A stretch of 64,000 nucleotides of DNA from Candidula unifasciata (taxonomy: Eukaryota; Mollusca; Gastropoda; Stylommatophora; Geomitridae): positions 72,501-136,500 of the forward strand of contig CAJHNH020006656.1 in the NCBI GenBank assembly GCA_905116865.2, written 5' to 3'. Positions 1 through 11,350 of the stretch are shown here, one piece after another. A model generated the notes under the pieces. It had not been told where the DNA came from, ran no database searches, and worked only from the letters and a program-made list of their open reading frames with translations. The first letter of the stretch is position 1. The number at the start of each line of letters is the position of its first letter. The position numbers and the translations under genes were made by a program.

Positions 1-2470
1 TCGGTTTTGCTCTATTTTTGTTTTAAATGTTTGTTGTACGGTTTGTGGAAAATATAGATTTCTACACCCGAGGTAGCCAAAATATTCTTGAAGACTCCCC
101 CAGATTAGTGGCTGACCTGCTTTGTAAGGTGTGAATCTTTGAGGTATGCGAGTGTTCAGTCATATCTGCAAATACATATCTAGACACTAACCCTATAGTT
201 AGTCAGTAACTGGAGAAGAAGAGCATGAGAAGATGCAGGAGGACGAAGGAACTGGATGAGAAAAAAAGGAGAAAAACGGGATGTGACAATACGCTCGGTG
301 ACTTCAGAATGTCTTTCCTCAACCTACTTTTATTTCTATGTATTTTGAAGTATACAGAAAAATATGGTTTTGGATACGTCCTAAATCTAAATATGGCGAC
401 CAGAATAAACATTTTTAATTCTTCTGGACGGCTGGTGATATCTAACACAGAGACTCTTTTCCAAAAGTTAAGTGTTAAGGTAGTCTTTGTGACGCCAGGG
501 AGACTGACTAGCTCAGACTTTGTGACTGAGATTTCACTTGCCAAAACTTTGGTGTCAGATAATTATCTTTTAGCCAGACATATAGGAGCAGGTAACAAGG
601 GCCAATTGTAATTATCTCCCCCTGAGGTTACCTAACTTGAGGGCATATCCGACGGTCACTATTGACTTAGTCAGCCGAAAGTGTTAACAGAAGATTGACA
701 CATTGGATAAAGGTGACGGCAGGTTAAAGAAGGGATGGGAGGTGTGACGTTGTGTATTAGCTTTGACCAGTTTGATTGAACCTGGAGAATGTGACCGTGG
801 TAATTTAAACAAGTGTTGTACAGCCCTGACTGACAGCGAAACGACTTACCCACGGGGAGGAGCTGTGACATCCTTGACTGAGAATGATTTTAGGAGTAGT
901 GTAGGAGGAGCTTAATAAAAGTTATAACAGTGTGATTCTAGAACTGGTAAATGAGACTCTGTCCAGAGCATGCTATCTGTTGGGCTTAAAAACCTAAGCT
1001 TGAGACAGAACTTTTGGCATTGTGTTTTCATTTCCAGGTAAGGAAAACTAGTTTGAAAACCTTTATTTCCTGATAGAAATCTGTCTTTTCGCTCAAGTGT
1101 GTGTCTTCATCACTTTGTAGACTCCTAGGCGGACATTTCTCCATTCTCGTAGGACACTGTCACATTGCTTTATATCGTGCACATGTGTTTCAATGTTGTA
1201 AAACGTAAATGTTGTTGTTACCATTGAAATTTAATGAACTATCATGTTTTTGAAATCACAAGCGTGAAGATAACTTTGGCAATCTTGTCACGTGTGGGTA
1301 ATGTGAATCTGTATTACATACAGCTAACACACTGAAATGTGTTTAACTCCCAGGAGGCTAATGCGGAGATTGACCCCGGAGAGAAAATCCATGAGATTTG
1401 TTATTTGATTCGCCCCAGAAATATTGTTAGCATTCTGGGCGCGTCCATTGTTCGTAGCATTGATGCCAGAACTTGTTCTGTCTGACTTATTGTCATTTTG
1501 AGTTAGTACGAGAGATGACATCAGACATAGATGACTTGACTATCATTACCGGACGTGAGTAGAGGAAGGCAGTAAATGTAACGGCTTCAATGTGAGACAT
1601 AAGCCCTTCCAAATTGGACAGGAGTGAATGTGAAAATGGAGAGGTGAAATGTTTTATTTGAATAAACATGTTTGATGTTATTATAATATACATGCTTAGT
1701 GTACATCTAGATAAGATACTACACATATGCGCTTGTTTCTTTTATCACAGTTCCCACACTGGGCAGGGACTAGTAGGCATCCATTCTTTGCCGACAGTCT
1801 GAGTGTAACGACCTGCTTGAAAGCAGTGAGGATGACAAACTGGAAAAGAATAGGCAGGGTCTCAAGCCGAGAACTGTCCACGGTGAATTCTCCTACTAGG
1901 AGTTAGGTATATTTATAAACTGTTATCAGTAACACAAACTTCACTCTACTAGCATAAACGCGTTCATTTAATTTTGGTTAGATTTATTCAATAAATCTTG
2001 TTCATGTTTTTATAAAATAGTTGAGTAAATTGTGTACTTAGGTTCAAGTGTCTTTGTGCATACTAGTTTACTTCAGCTCACAAATATTTAAATCACTTGA
2101 TGGGGGCTTTTAAGTAATGACAGGAGAGGAGAACAGTCGGAGGGGTTAACTGTGTATCCAGATAATATCACAGTGGGTTTATCCTGATATCTATCTATCC
2201 ATTCTCCTACTCCTGTGGATACAAGTTCAGCAACTTTCATTTAATGGAACGAGCCACTCGCTGTTTTCTTGGCTATCCAGGACTGTCTAGGATCAACATA
2301 GCTTAGATAATAGTCCAGAATCTCACGTGGGTGGGCATTGTTAAGGTTCAAACCCACACCCTCACAATATCAGTGTATTTACCCACGTGGGCTCACGACA
2401 CTGGAGAAACAAAAAGAAGCAGACCCAGTGAGTATCGATTCGTCTATCAAATTAGTGTTCTAATTCAATA
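1..2470. other. Left flank, no gene recognised
   Basis: AT-rich DNA without a coding exon that I can support. Overlapping open frames at 203-544 (minus) and 225-611 (plus, 128 codons) resemble no family I know, and being open on both strands argues for chance. No tandem array or clear transposon terminus was seen. Confidence 0.5.
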
Positions 2471-2479
2471 AACATAGCA

Positions 2480-2755
2480 GGAGCCGCCGAGGTGTAGCGG
2501 CTAGACGCTCGCCTGTGGATTGGATCAGACGATGGTGGGTTGGGATCCTGACTTTCTTTGTTCAAAAATGGCCTTAATCTCCAGGTCTACCATGCCTTGA
2601 ATGGGTAACAGATAAACTTTTAGGAAGTAAAGGTGGTCGGCGTGATTTCGACTACATCACCCACCGAGTGCAGATTGGTCTATAAAATATAGGTCTAGCC
2701 CTATATGCCCAATACCGCTAAAGGCGAGGAAAGGCGTCTTACTTTACTTTTTCCG
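2480..2755 (+). repeat. tRNA-derived SINE, family S1, near full-length
   Basis: The head (GTGTAGCGGCTAGACGCTCG) resembles a tRNA with an A-box-like stretch; a degenerate B-box (GGTTGGGATCC) follows about 40 bases on. The 3' body holds the family signature ACATCACCCACCGAGTGC and GGTCTATAAAATATAGGTCT. At least a dozen full or partial copies occur in the window on both strands. It is a Pol III-type retroposon, not a functional tRNA gene. Confidence 0.8.
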
Positions 2756-2759
2756 ATAA

Positions 2760-3600
2760 ACATTGTAAATATATAATTCAGTCCATAGGCTGGTAATACA
2801 TCTTCTTGATCATACTATTTTATAGTTCTTAGCGTTGAGTGGTTTTCTTTAAGTACGATGAGGCTTTCAAAGAAAACTTTAAACGTGTTTAGAAATTTCA
2901 GCAACCACTCCATTATCTTGAACCATGTCAGTGCTGTTATTAATGATGTCAAAAGTGTTGAGCTCGTGAGAACACTGTGGGAAATTTTTAAATGGTTACA
3001 ATCGACTCTGGAGTCACTACTCAATGTGAGTGACCCGGTGATGAACAGTCTATCACAGAATTCCAGCCGTTTTGAAACTTCCTACTACACTCATACACTT
3101 GCTGGCCTGACAGACGTGCATAAACATACTCAGCCTTAATTCACAAATGAATTTATATAGGTTTCACCCCTTTACTGATTAACAGCGAATAACAGATCAC
3201 TGCTCCTCTTTGGTGGATGTTAAAAGTGTAGAGGTCATCTTTCAACTGTCATTATGACGGCAATTGTTTATCTGCACTATGACGTCAGGTTCTAAACACT
3301 CTAAGGACAATATTGAAAGGTTAACTGACGGTGGCAAGTTTACTGTAATGTTTATCGCCCAATCAATGTTTTCATTTGAAACGGCTGTGTACATTAAAGT
3401 CTGTATTGATAGATTCGGGCATTCATACTGCATCGATATTTTGTTTGTTGTATTCTTTCTTTTCTCGAAGAATTGTGCACTACTTTCATGCCTGTTTTAT
3501 ACAATACAAAACCTAAACATAAATCACAATTCATTGTCCATTAAATCTTATCTACAACAGAAAATACCTACGTGTGGAAAAAAAAAACCAAGATAAAAAC
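2760..3600. other. Intergenic stretch, no gene recognised
   Basis: Short open frames (2858-3139, 3264-3596) have no recognisable domain. Roughly the last 60 bases begin to resemble the region before VWC copy B near 14645 (both contain CTTATCTACAACA), so the tandem duplication may start here. Confidence 0.4.
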
Positions 3601-3604
3601 AAAA

Positions 3605-3757
3605 ACACGAAAAATACTTTCTTATCTAAGACATGCACTGTTTTTGCGTCTATCTACATACAGTAGTAGAAACTAGTCATATGTATGAAGCTAGATATAG
3701 AGATAATTAGTGCTTCTGCAACAGAAAGTACAGACCATTTATTTGTCAAGACCAACA
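3605..3757 (+). promoter_or_regulatory. Conserved 5' flank/UTR of VWC copy A
   Basis: About 150 bases before the start codon align by eye with 14700-14839 before copy B. Shared landmarks are CTTTCTTATCTAA, CAGTAGTAGAA, CTAGACATAGAG-like sequence and TTTATTTG, then ACAACAATGAAGA at the start codon. The region is probably 5' UTR plus proximal promoter. No TATA box or transcription start can be fixed. Confidence 0.5.
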
Positions 3758-6700
3758 ATGAAGAAGCACACATTTCTGACCACTGTTCTACTGCTGACTG
3801 TTGTAAGCTGGAGGGGAACAAGAGCAGATTGTTTTTACAAGGGAATCACTTATCCGGTAATTTTAGATTTAACCATTTTTGGTTTCTGATCAGTTTTCTA
3901 AACGTTCTAAAATAGGTGTTCATCATCGTCATCATGATTATTATCATTCCCAAATCACAGCCAGTCGTTAGTTTACCAACTGCTATTGATTGATTAGCTC
4001 CCTTGGCATATGTCGTTAAGAAGCTGTGGACTTGATGTTTGCATGTTGAGGCCTGTTCATTCAGCCACATTCTGTCACCAGGTCTTTAATTGTCTGCATG
4101 ATGCCCTCTACAAAGCCCTATAGCATCGTTTTTGACAGACTGGTAGATCTTGTTACACATCTGTATTAATGTATTTCCGTCTTTTCGCTGTTGTGAAAGT
4201 AGGTTCTTGGTTTCTTACGTGTTGTGTGATGATACGGCAATAAATAATCAATTAATAATGTGTGCTGAAGTTTTGCAATAAATAGTGATTTGCGTGTTGT
4301 GAACGATTATACAGCATAGAGTTAACTGGACAAGTTTTTATTGAAGTCGGCGTCTGGGGATCAGGTTTATCTATGCGGCTTGATAATTCCAACATCACTA
4401 TTCAGGGATTTTTGATTTGACAGATCTATTTGCCTTGATTTCAGCAACAATGTGAACGTCAGCAGTTTAAGGGACAATGACAAACTACTGATAATAAAAC
4501 CGGCTTAATTCAACCACAACGAACCAACAGCTGCTGGGGTTTGTTTCTAAAAGCCTGTAAACTGCAAAGGATATCCAGCTAGGTTTTGTATGCTTTCACA
4601 GCTGCACTGCAGAAGAGGCACGTGACTGTATAGAACATGGGAAGATAAACAGAGAAGCGCACCAGTGAGATTAAGATCTTATCTGGTAAGATAATGGTAG
4701 ATGACTTTTTTTTCGCGTTCACAGTATGTTAATGCCAGCGAAAAGTCATGTTTGCCTATCCACTTCTGAACTTTAGTATTGTTCTAGAATTTGCGCTTTG
4801 CGTGTACATCCGTTGTAGCTTTTTTTTTTTTTTTTTTAACAGTCTCTTGGTTCCTCGCTTCTCAGGCAGATGCACTCCTTGGAAGAAATCATCCCTGATT
4901 AGTCGACTCTTACGATATGGTTGCTAGGCGGTAGAAGTTCAATTCTTTGTGTGTCCCCAATGGAACAACAAAACCCACACGGGGGATGAATATTTTTACA
5001 TAATATCCACAATGTTTATTGTGGTTCTGCGCGCCTGCACAGACACAGAAACATACATATTTTTTTTTTCTGGGCAACAAATGTCGGGCTTCATGAGGCA
5101 TAATCCTGGTTTTAGTCCATAATGAATGGCAAATGTAAAACAAACACACACAAAAACAAGTTAACGAAAAATAAAAAAAAATAAAAACTAGATTTGAAAT
5201 AATATGAAATGTGAATTCATGGTTAATGGAGACCTGCTTAGTTTTTTAAAAAGATTTTGAGCAAAAGGGGGGGGGGGGGTGGAGTCCTTGGCTCCCCCAC
5301 CCCCATGTAGAACAAACAGTAGGGTGGTCAAGGGAAACTATGCGTGTATGTGTGTGTATGTGCGTGAATGTAAGTGTATGTCAAGGAAGTTGCACACAGA
5401 CAAACTGAACTGTATTTTTGTCACATTCCGCCCATAAGCAAGGCCCAATTGTGACAAGCAACCCATGTGATCATTGCATGTGCACCTCATCAGGAACAGC
5501 AGCATGTGCGGTCATCGACTGTATCTACACGGTTTTCGCCCATTTCTGCCCAGATGGAACCCTACCCATACACAAGGAGGGTCAATGTTGTCCTATTTGC
5601 AATGAAACGTACGTCTTTTTATTATTGTGGTTACGATATTATGTATATTATTGTAGATATGTAGGTGCTTTGCTAGGAAACAATCGTCACGATCAAACAG
5701 CATGCATGAATGGGGAGCTTTAGGTTATAAGTGTGACTAGGTTATGTGCGCCATATAAAATGGCCTAGCATTGCTCGCCACCAAGAGCCATGAGAAGCAC
5801 TTCTGCAGTGTTGATACGATCAAAGTAGACAGATCTAAATACTGTCCAGACCAGCGACGAAGTTGTCTACCGGCGACCCAATAGGCGACCAGGTCGCCGA
5901 TATAGATATATGTATATCACTGTGTCTGGAAGCTGGTCTGAAAGAGTTCCCAAGAGGGGAACAGAACACTGCTCTTCTGATCCGGCAGTTTCTGTAGCTT
6001 GTTTGATTACAAACGTATGGATGTAAAAAAAAAAAAAAAGTCCAGCAGACAAACAAAATGGCGTGGGGGGGGGGGAGGGGGCGTATGCATGGGCAACAGA
6101 TTGTCTCTAGAGTACTGCCAGTGCGTTGTAATATGATTTATCTCAACGCCGTCAGGACTGCCAGGAGTTCGCACTTAAACTTCCCACTGTCTGCTAGTTC
6201 AATCTCCTGCCGTTTCTGGGTTTCGAGAGACTCGTGTAGCAACCTTCGTATCTCAATGTTCTCGTCTCTGTCACGATCTTGCTTCGTTTTTATGGCAGCG
6301 TTCTCCTCCCGTAGGAACTCGATCTCTCTTTTTTAGGTCAGAGATCTCGTCCTGGACTTTGTTAGCTTCTGTGAGATCTCGCGGTCTGGGCACCTGGTAG
6401 CTCTGTCTGTCCCCTGGGCGGGAGTAATGTCTGGTGGTGGTTGCTGTCCGTGATCTCTTACAGTCCTTGATGTATGGGCACCCCTGGTATCTTGCGCTAT
6501 GGGGGCCTGAGCAGTTTGAGCAACTTCTGTTTGGGTTGTGTTTTTTTAAGTCGGTATCTTTCTTGAAGTTGTGTGGCCCAGCGCAGTAACGGCACAATGG
6601 GCTGCTGCGGCAGGTTGCGGCTGTATGCCACGCCCTGTTACAGCGTGAATACTGGGTGATCTCGGGTGAGTAGGTACTGTTCTGCTGCTTCGTCTGTGGC

Positions 6701-7844
6701 TGACTTATTCTCCCTCTCTGCGTCACATCTGGGGTGGTCGGAGAAACTCGCATCTTCTCAATAGGTGTCTGCGCCTCGGCTGGGGTCGCTTCTATGTTTG
6801 GCAGCGTCTGGGTCAGTTCGGCTGGTTCCTGGGTTGAAGTAACTTGCGTCTCAACTGGATCTTCTCCCAGTGTCGGCTCCGTCTTCTCTGGAGAGGTCGG
6901 TGCCTCGCTGGGTGAGGTTTTCTTGTTCGCTGGCTTTGAACGGGTGATGCGGTCTGGCTGAGGCTTTTTCTGGCTAGTTTTACCACAGGCCATGGTTGCT
7001 GAGGCTGAGGCTGTTTCTGATCAGGCTGCTATCGAAAGCTCGATTCCTGCAGAGTCTGGCAAGGCTCGTTGAGTGAACTGAAAAGTACACCGAGCGTGCT
7101 TTTCTCTGCAGTTCACGAGACAATCTGTTCACAAAGGCAGGTATGACTGGCTCCTCAACAATGATGTGCTCCCGGGCCGCTAATGACCCAAACGAAGACG
7201 ACACCGATAGCTTAGTCGAGCCAAACTCAGCCGAATATCAAGCGAGTCTGACCAGTATCTAGCTATCGATAATCAGGCTACGAATGGGTAGTTAGTAAGC
7301 GAACGAGAGACATACGTGGCTGATCGGGCTGTTTGAGCGATCTGGAATGTGATGATTGTGGTGTTGAAAGCGCTGACGTGCTTAAATATACAACACGCGA
7401 TAACAGCATTGCTGAACACCCCGTTAGCAGTATGCAAAAGTCTGGTGACTCAAGGTCGACCAATCAGATTTGAGCTAGTCTGTATATGGGCGGTCTCTTG
7501 GAGGACTTTCGTGGAACTAACCCTGTCTGTTTTGTCGAGTCTGCTGTTCACAGTGTGGTCAGTGAACTCCTTGTGTATCTTGGAGTCTCCACTCGTCCGT
7601 CACAATGTTGGAAACGCCCGTGGGCTGTTGAACGCGTTGTCGCTAAGCGATCATCTAAGTGCTAGTTCGTCATTCACTATCAGCACCTACAGACATCGCC
7701 TAGCCACACATCCCTGACGTCCTGCACATCCACATTTCCAGACAATTGGATGTTCTAGAAGTCCATATAGCTCTTGTAAATTTGTTTCGCTCTGTTCATG
7801 AGAAATATGTGTATCTGTTTTATATTTTCAGATCTACGATCTAA
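3758..7844 (+). CDS. Secreted single-VWC-domain protein, copy A (3 exons)
   Basis: Exons 3758-3856, 5439-5608 and 7832-7844 (99 + 170 + 13 nt) give 93 residues plus a stop. Residues 1-23 are a signal peptide (MKK, then TTVLLLTVV, cleavage expected after TRA). The mature protein has exactly ten cysteines at 25, 43, 46, 48, 56, 61, 70, 83, 84 and 87: the C..CxxCxC..C..C..C..CCxxC pattern of a von Willebrand factor C domain, alone in a small extracellular protein. Donors are GTAATT and GTACGT; the last acceptor is TATTTTCAG; the protein ends in STI-stop. AATAAA lies at 7880-7885. The exon 2 acceptor (CCCATAAG) is weak and set by equality with copy B. Function is unknown; small VWC proteins elsewhere act as extracellular binding or immune peptides, which is not shown here. 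A retrotransposon ORF1 sits in intron 2. Confidence 0.8.
4430..4575 (+). repeat. 3' part of SINE family S2
   Basis: Matches the 3' half of the copy at 22515-22745: a TTGCCTTGATTTC stretch, GACAAACTACTGA, GCTGCTGGGGTTTG and GGATATCC near the end. The tRNA-like head is missing. It lies in intron 1 of VWC copy A. Confidence 0.6.
4705..4920 (-). repeat. Interspersed repeat R1
   Basis: Shares blocks with 21820-22040 and 40575-40765: CCACTTCTG.ACTTT, TAGAA.TT, GTACATCC, GGTTCCTCGC-like sequence, CAGATGCACTCC and TAGTCGACTCTTACGA. The reverse orientation is seen at 20340-20600 and about 15590-15830, where the element ends in an A- or GAA-rich tail. It is probably a SINE or LINE-tail family with no coding capacity. 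Confidence 0.6.
5609..6130. other. Intron 2 of VWC copy A, left part
   Basis: No coding sequence recognised. It contains an A tract (6028-6041) and a G-rich tract (6065-6080) just before the retrotransposon fragment. Confidence 0.5.
6138..6993 (-). pseudogene. ORF1 (gag-like, zinc-knuckle) of a jockey-like retrotransposon, frameshifted
   Basis: Reads on the minus strand from ATG at 6993. A Pro/Thr/Glu-rich N-terminal part of about 110 residues is followed by zinc-knuckle segments (RCNRAWHTAATC, CRYCAGPH, CSNCSGPHSARYQGC) and then a charged C-terminal segment. Such ORF1 proteins bind RNA and package the element's transcript. In the first knuckle the expected first Cys is Tyr (QYSRC). Near 6330, within a run of six A, the frame shifts; the adjacent frame continues as a heptad-like coiled coil ending LLAVLTALR-stop at 6138. 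No ORF2 follows, so the copy is 3'-deleted. It is inserted antisense in intron 2 of VWC copy A. Confidence 0.75.
6994..7740 (-). mobile_element. Probable 5' leader of the jockey-like element
   Basis: This is CpG-rich sequence directly upstream, in element sense, of the ORF1 start codon, without a long frame of its own. Its composition matches ORF1 rather than the AT-rich intron that resumes near 7740. The outer boundary is a guess because no target-site duplication was identified. Confidence 0.4.
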
Positions 7845-7879
7845 ACACAGTGAAGGCAAACATATCTATCTGAGACTTC

Positions 7880-7885
7880 AATAAA
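7880..7885 (+). terminator. Polyadenylation signal of VWC copy A
   Basis: A canonical AATAAA lies 36 bases after the stop codon. The cleavage site is probably 10-30 bases downstream. Confidence 0.6.
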
Positions 7886-8127
7886 AGAAATCAGGTTACT
7901 GTCTCCTGTTGTTACAGCTATTTGTAATTTTCTTTCAAAAACACGATATATAGTTTTTAGATTCTATTAAACACTTAGAAAATCATTGAGATTACTAAGT
8001 CGTGCAGTGATTATCATCATAGAACTGCATGTTCCACCAGCAAACACTTGGTGTAGCAGTTACTAGTGTAATTGTCACTTTAGGCAGGGGAAAAAAGAAA
8101 TAACTGGAGTAGTTTAACCCCTTCTTA

Positions 8128-8278
8128 CAGTGATTCCCAAACTGTGTACTGCGCCGCGAAATATTCGAAAATACCCTCTGACATACAAACAGTCATACGT
8201 TTACTTAGGTTAGGGCACTGTAGAACAATTTTAATTAAAGAAAGGCGCCGCAACTAAAAAAAAGTTTGGAAAACAGTG
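8128..8278. mobile_element. hAT-like short non-autonomous element
   Basis: The termini are CAGTGATTCCCAAAC and, reverse-complemented from the right end, CACTGTTTTCCAAAC, each followed inward by GCGCCGC-type sequence. The 8-base flanks CCTTCTTA and CCTTATAA match at six positions, as expected of an old hAT target-site duplication. There is no coding content. Confidence 0.6.
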
Positions 8279-8699
8279 CCTTATAATGTTTTAGAGGACG
8301 AGGAGGCGCTCCGGAGGCTTAAGCCGTGTTTTTTTTCCAGTAATAATAATAAATATTATTACTATTAATATGATGAATGGTACAAATAAATATAATGATA
8401 TAACTGAAATATTATTAAATGTATAAACAAAAAGTGAAACTTTAAATGTTGGAATATTTATAATAATCTATATGAGAACGAATGAACGGGGTTTCCTGGG
8501 TTTATACCTGTGTTATTCTCTTCCGTTAGATGTTAGTCATAATCAATGCGACGCTGGAAAACTGGGGAGGGGGCGTGCGTGAGGAACGTTAAAAAAATTA
8601 AAGAAGAAAAAGAAAAAGGGTGTGAACCAACCACGAAAAGTATAAACAAATAGTTAAACAGAGAACTTTATATATAGTCTGTGTGCTTAAAGACCATAG

Positions 8700-8815
8700 A
8701 CTGCTGGCATTTTTTTTTTTTTCTGAGCGCAACCCCAACTCACCCCCCCCCCCCCCCATCCACACCTCTCTCTTCCCATACCCACAGCTTTTTACCCCCC
8801 AATAAAAAAAATGCC
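8700..8815. repeat. T-, C- and CT-rich low complexity
   Basis: A run of T, a C15 tract and CT-rich sequence follow each other. Frames through it are proline or phenylalanine runs and are not credible proteins. Confidence 0.8.
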
Positions 8816-9020
8816 GTCGGGTGGAGAAAAAGTTCCTGTGCCTACATGTTCACAGGTCCCTGCTCTTAAGACGTTGAACAGGGTATCTGGGATTTGCCCT
8901 GTGGGTTTGCCATCACAAGTGCTACTCTTGAAGTCGCAGGATTGTTCAAACCTTGAAGTAGCTGTCTGGAATAGGACAATCTCCAGACAAATCACTAGAA
9001 TAGTCTGAGATTTAAAAAAA
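8800..9020 (-). repeat. Retroelement-derived fragment R5
   Basis: On the minus strand the segment GDGKPTGQ-like (CDGKPTGQIPDTLF) resembles ADGRPTGQGRIPCSIY encoded at 23270-23340, which precedes a LINE reverse-transcriptase end there. It probably shares origin with that retroelement or its satellite sequence. The function of the fragment is unknown. Confidence 0.4.
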
Positions 9021-9099
9021 AATGATTTTTCAAATGTTATTTTTATGATAGTAAATGAAAATGAAATCATAATAAAATCAAAATTCACTATTGTAATAT

Positions 9100-9106
9100 T
9101 TTTTTG

Positions 9107-9183
<77 letters not shown>

Positions 9184-9208
9184 ATTATTATTATTATTAT
9201 TATTGTTA

Positions 9209-9245
<37 letters not shown>
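9100..9245. repeat. (TTA)n trinucleotide array
   Basis: About 145 bases of nearly perfect TTA/ATT repeats with a few GTT and AATA interruptions, followed by a short CTA run. Confidence 0.95.
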
Positions 9246-9246
<1 letters not shown>

Positions 9247-9464
9247 ACTACTACTACTACCCAAAAGTCACACCCATTACAAATCTTATTAAAGAAGTAC
9301 AGGTTCTATGTCAACGTTTTGAGGTGAATGGAGAATACGGTGCTAGTATGTAATCGTATAGATCTATCTGCACTTCTTGTATGATGTGGGAATATTATCC
9401 AGGCGGCCGTAACTTTCCAGACACCTTTTCGATACCAGCTCAAAGTTGATTTAAATTGGGAGAC

Positions 9465-9765
9465 TAAGAAGAAGCAGAAGAAGATGAAGAAGAAGAAGAA
9501 TAACAACAACAACAACAAGATGAGGATGATGATAATGATGATAATGATGACAGTGATAATGATGATGATGATAATAAAGCAAAAGAAGATTGTGGTGGTT
9601 GTTGTGATAGCAGGATTAAGATGATGATAATAATGAAGTCATTTGAAGAAAGAAGAAGAAATGAGGGTATAAGGAAGAAAAGAAATCGAATGATGAAAAA
9701 TGAAGAAGAAGAAGAAGAAAAAGAAGAAGAAGAAGAAGAAAAAGAAGAAGAAGAAGAAGAACTAT
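9465..9765. repeat. GAA/GAT purine-rich array
   Basis: About 300 bases of GAA, GAT, AAC and AAG repeats, densest at 9700-9760. Poly-Lys and poly-Ser frames across it are low-complexity shadows. Purine-rich tracts of this kind can form triplex DNA. Confidence 0.9.
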
Positions 9766-9896
9766 GCAAACGACGGAGCAGAAGATGACTCAGAACTGTC
9801 TTACACATACACGGTAACATTTTCTGTCTTGCTGTTTTGCTTTCCTCGACCAAAGACACTTTGTGCTGTTCTACTCGTAGTTTCTGGGATGTTCTA

Positions 9897-10573
9897 CAAG
9901 GTCCGACAATTAAGTAATGAGACTAATTCCATAAAAATAAAATAATCAGCAGATGCAGATATAACCTGTATTTTATCCAAAGTAAGCCCCTTGTGCATTA
10001 ATACAGCAAGTGGCACGATTTAACAAACATTGGAACGACCTCTGTAGTTCTTCTGTTGCTATGACCCTCAAAGTCGATTTTACAGCCCTTTGGGTGTCAT
10101 CAAAATCGTTAAAAAAGCGTCCTTTCAATCAAAACTTTAATTTTGTTTTAATAGAAAATAATCACAGGGAGACAAATCTGAGAAATAGGGTGGAAGGCTG
10201 AGAACACACTTGTTTTGGGGCCAAAAATTCTTGTTTTGATGATGTCTCGGGTGTACTCAGACCGCTAATGTTTTTGGTTATCAAACAACGAATGTGGTAC
10301 AAACCGGCAAGCAACTTTCTTCTTGCCAAAATCTTGCATTAAAATTGTATGAATGGTCTCTCTATTTTTGCTCCGTGCTGATTACGTAACAATGCATCTC
10401 AGACAAGGTCAACAAATAGGGGGCTTGTTTATTGTCTGCTTATCGAGCGGAGATGAAAAGTTGCCAGATCATAGACGAATGTTGTCTCTTTAGATTCCAT
10501 GCTTTGCTTAATATATGGCATTTTTGTCTTGGCCATAATAAAATCAGTCTCATTACTTAATTGTCAGACTTTG
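9897..10573 (-). mobile_element. mariner-like element, internally decayed
   Basis: Inverted ends CAAGGTCCGACAATTAAG (left) and CAAAGTCTGACAATTAAG (right, reverse-complemented) continue as TAATGAGACT in both arms, and a TA dinucleotide flanks each side. On the minus strand the interior reads as a transposase C-terminus with stops: LKGRFFNDFDDTQRAVKSTL, then ATEELQRSFQ and NAQGAYFG-stop. This matches the layout of mariner transposase ends, where a GxYF motif precedes the stop. At 677 bp it is about half of a full element, so it cannot move on its own. Confidence 0.85.
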
Positions 10574-10579
10574 TATTCT

Positions 10580-11030
10580 TCTTATTCTTGGTCTACTTCG
10601 TGGTCTACATTGTTATCCTCTTTTGATATGCTACGGCGTCACCAGGCATTCTCTCTAAGTGGGCAGACCTTTTTTTTTCGGTTCCTGTTTGCAGTTTAGA
10701 AATGTTTCTATACCGAGTTTTCTCTTATGTTTTCATTCCTGATTATATCTCTTTAATCAGCATTCTTGTCTGTCGGCTCTGTGGTCATGTAATCGAACTG
10801 TAATTTAGGTAGTGCTGTGGTTTTACTCGACCTGTGCTCTTAGGTTTTGATGTTATTTTTCCTTCGGAGTAAACAAGGCAGAATGAGTGAGGGATCTCCC
10901 TGCTTGGGCAGAACCTGCTCCCCACGGCTGCCAAAATCTTGCACTAAAATTGTGTGTTATAAAGAGGAGGAGCTTTATTCCTGGCATTAACTGTCTGTGA
11001 TCTCACACTCTCTATAGCGCAGTATAACAC
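10580..11030. other. Unassigned AT-rich DNA
   Basis: No exon, repeat family or terminus recognised. Confidence 0.4.
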
Positions 11031-11042
11031 TGTGATTTAGGC

Positions 11043-11228
11043 CAGTGATAGACAAACTCTTTAGTCAACAGAGCCACACACAAAAAGCAGCAGGAAGATT
11101 AAAAAGATTTGAGAACCAAATTTCTTGTCAAGAACCCTGTTTTTTGAAGTCAAAGCCGATGTGTGGCCGACTGGTCGAGTCGCTAAAGAGCCGCATGCGG
11201 CTCGCGAGCCGCGATCGGCCGACCACTG
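11043..11228. mobile_element. hAT-like short element with 8-bp duplication
   Basis: Starts CAGTGATAGACAAACTC and ends GCCGACCACTG, so the outermost bases CAGTG/CACTG mirror each other. Flanks are ATTTAGGC (11035-11042) and ATCTAGGC (11229-11236), an 8-base duplication with one mismatch typical of hAT insertion. The right arm contains nested GC-rich palindromes (GCCGCATGCGGC, CTCGCGAG). There is no coding capacity. Confidence 0.8.
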
Positions 11229-11350
11229 ATCTAGGCAGTCAGAAAGGTGCTAAAATCTTCCAGGTTGACTTAGTCACACGCACACGATTTAGGCAGTCAG
11301 AAAGGTGCTAAAATCTTCCAGGTTGACTTAGTCACACACACACACACACA
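11229..11350. repeat. 58-bp direct repeat, two copies
   Basis: A unit beginning AT.TAGGCAGTCAGAAAGG and ending in ACTTAGTCACAC occurs twice back to back, followed by a CA run. The duplication includes the hAT target-site octamer. Confidence 0.85.

Noticed and set aside
225..611. 128-codon protein gene
   Set aside because: No known domain, a similar-length frame is open on the other strand, and no splice or polyadenylation signals stand out.
2480..2560. tRNA gene
   Set aside because: A- and B-box-like sequence is present, but no cloverleaf acceptor stem closes and the body recurs as a SINE across the window.
5270..5300. G-quadruplex promoter
   Set aside because: The G13 tract lies inside intron 1 of VWC copy A, similar tracts occur at random through the window, and nothing marks a transcription start.
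9464..9945. Poly-Lys and poly-Ser frames
   Set aside because: Low-complexity GAA array; no conserved flanking protein sequence.
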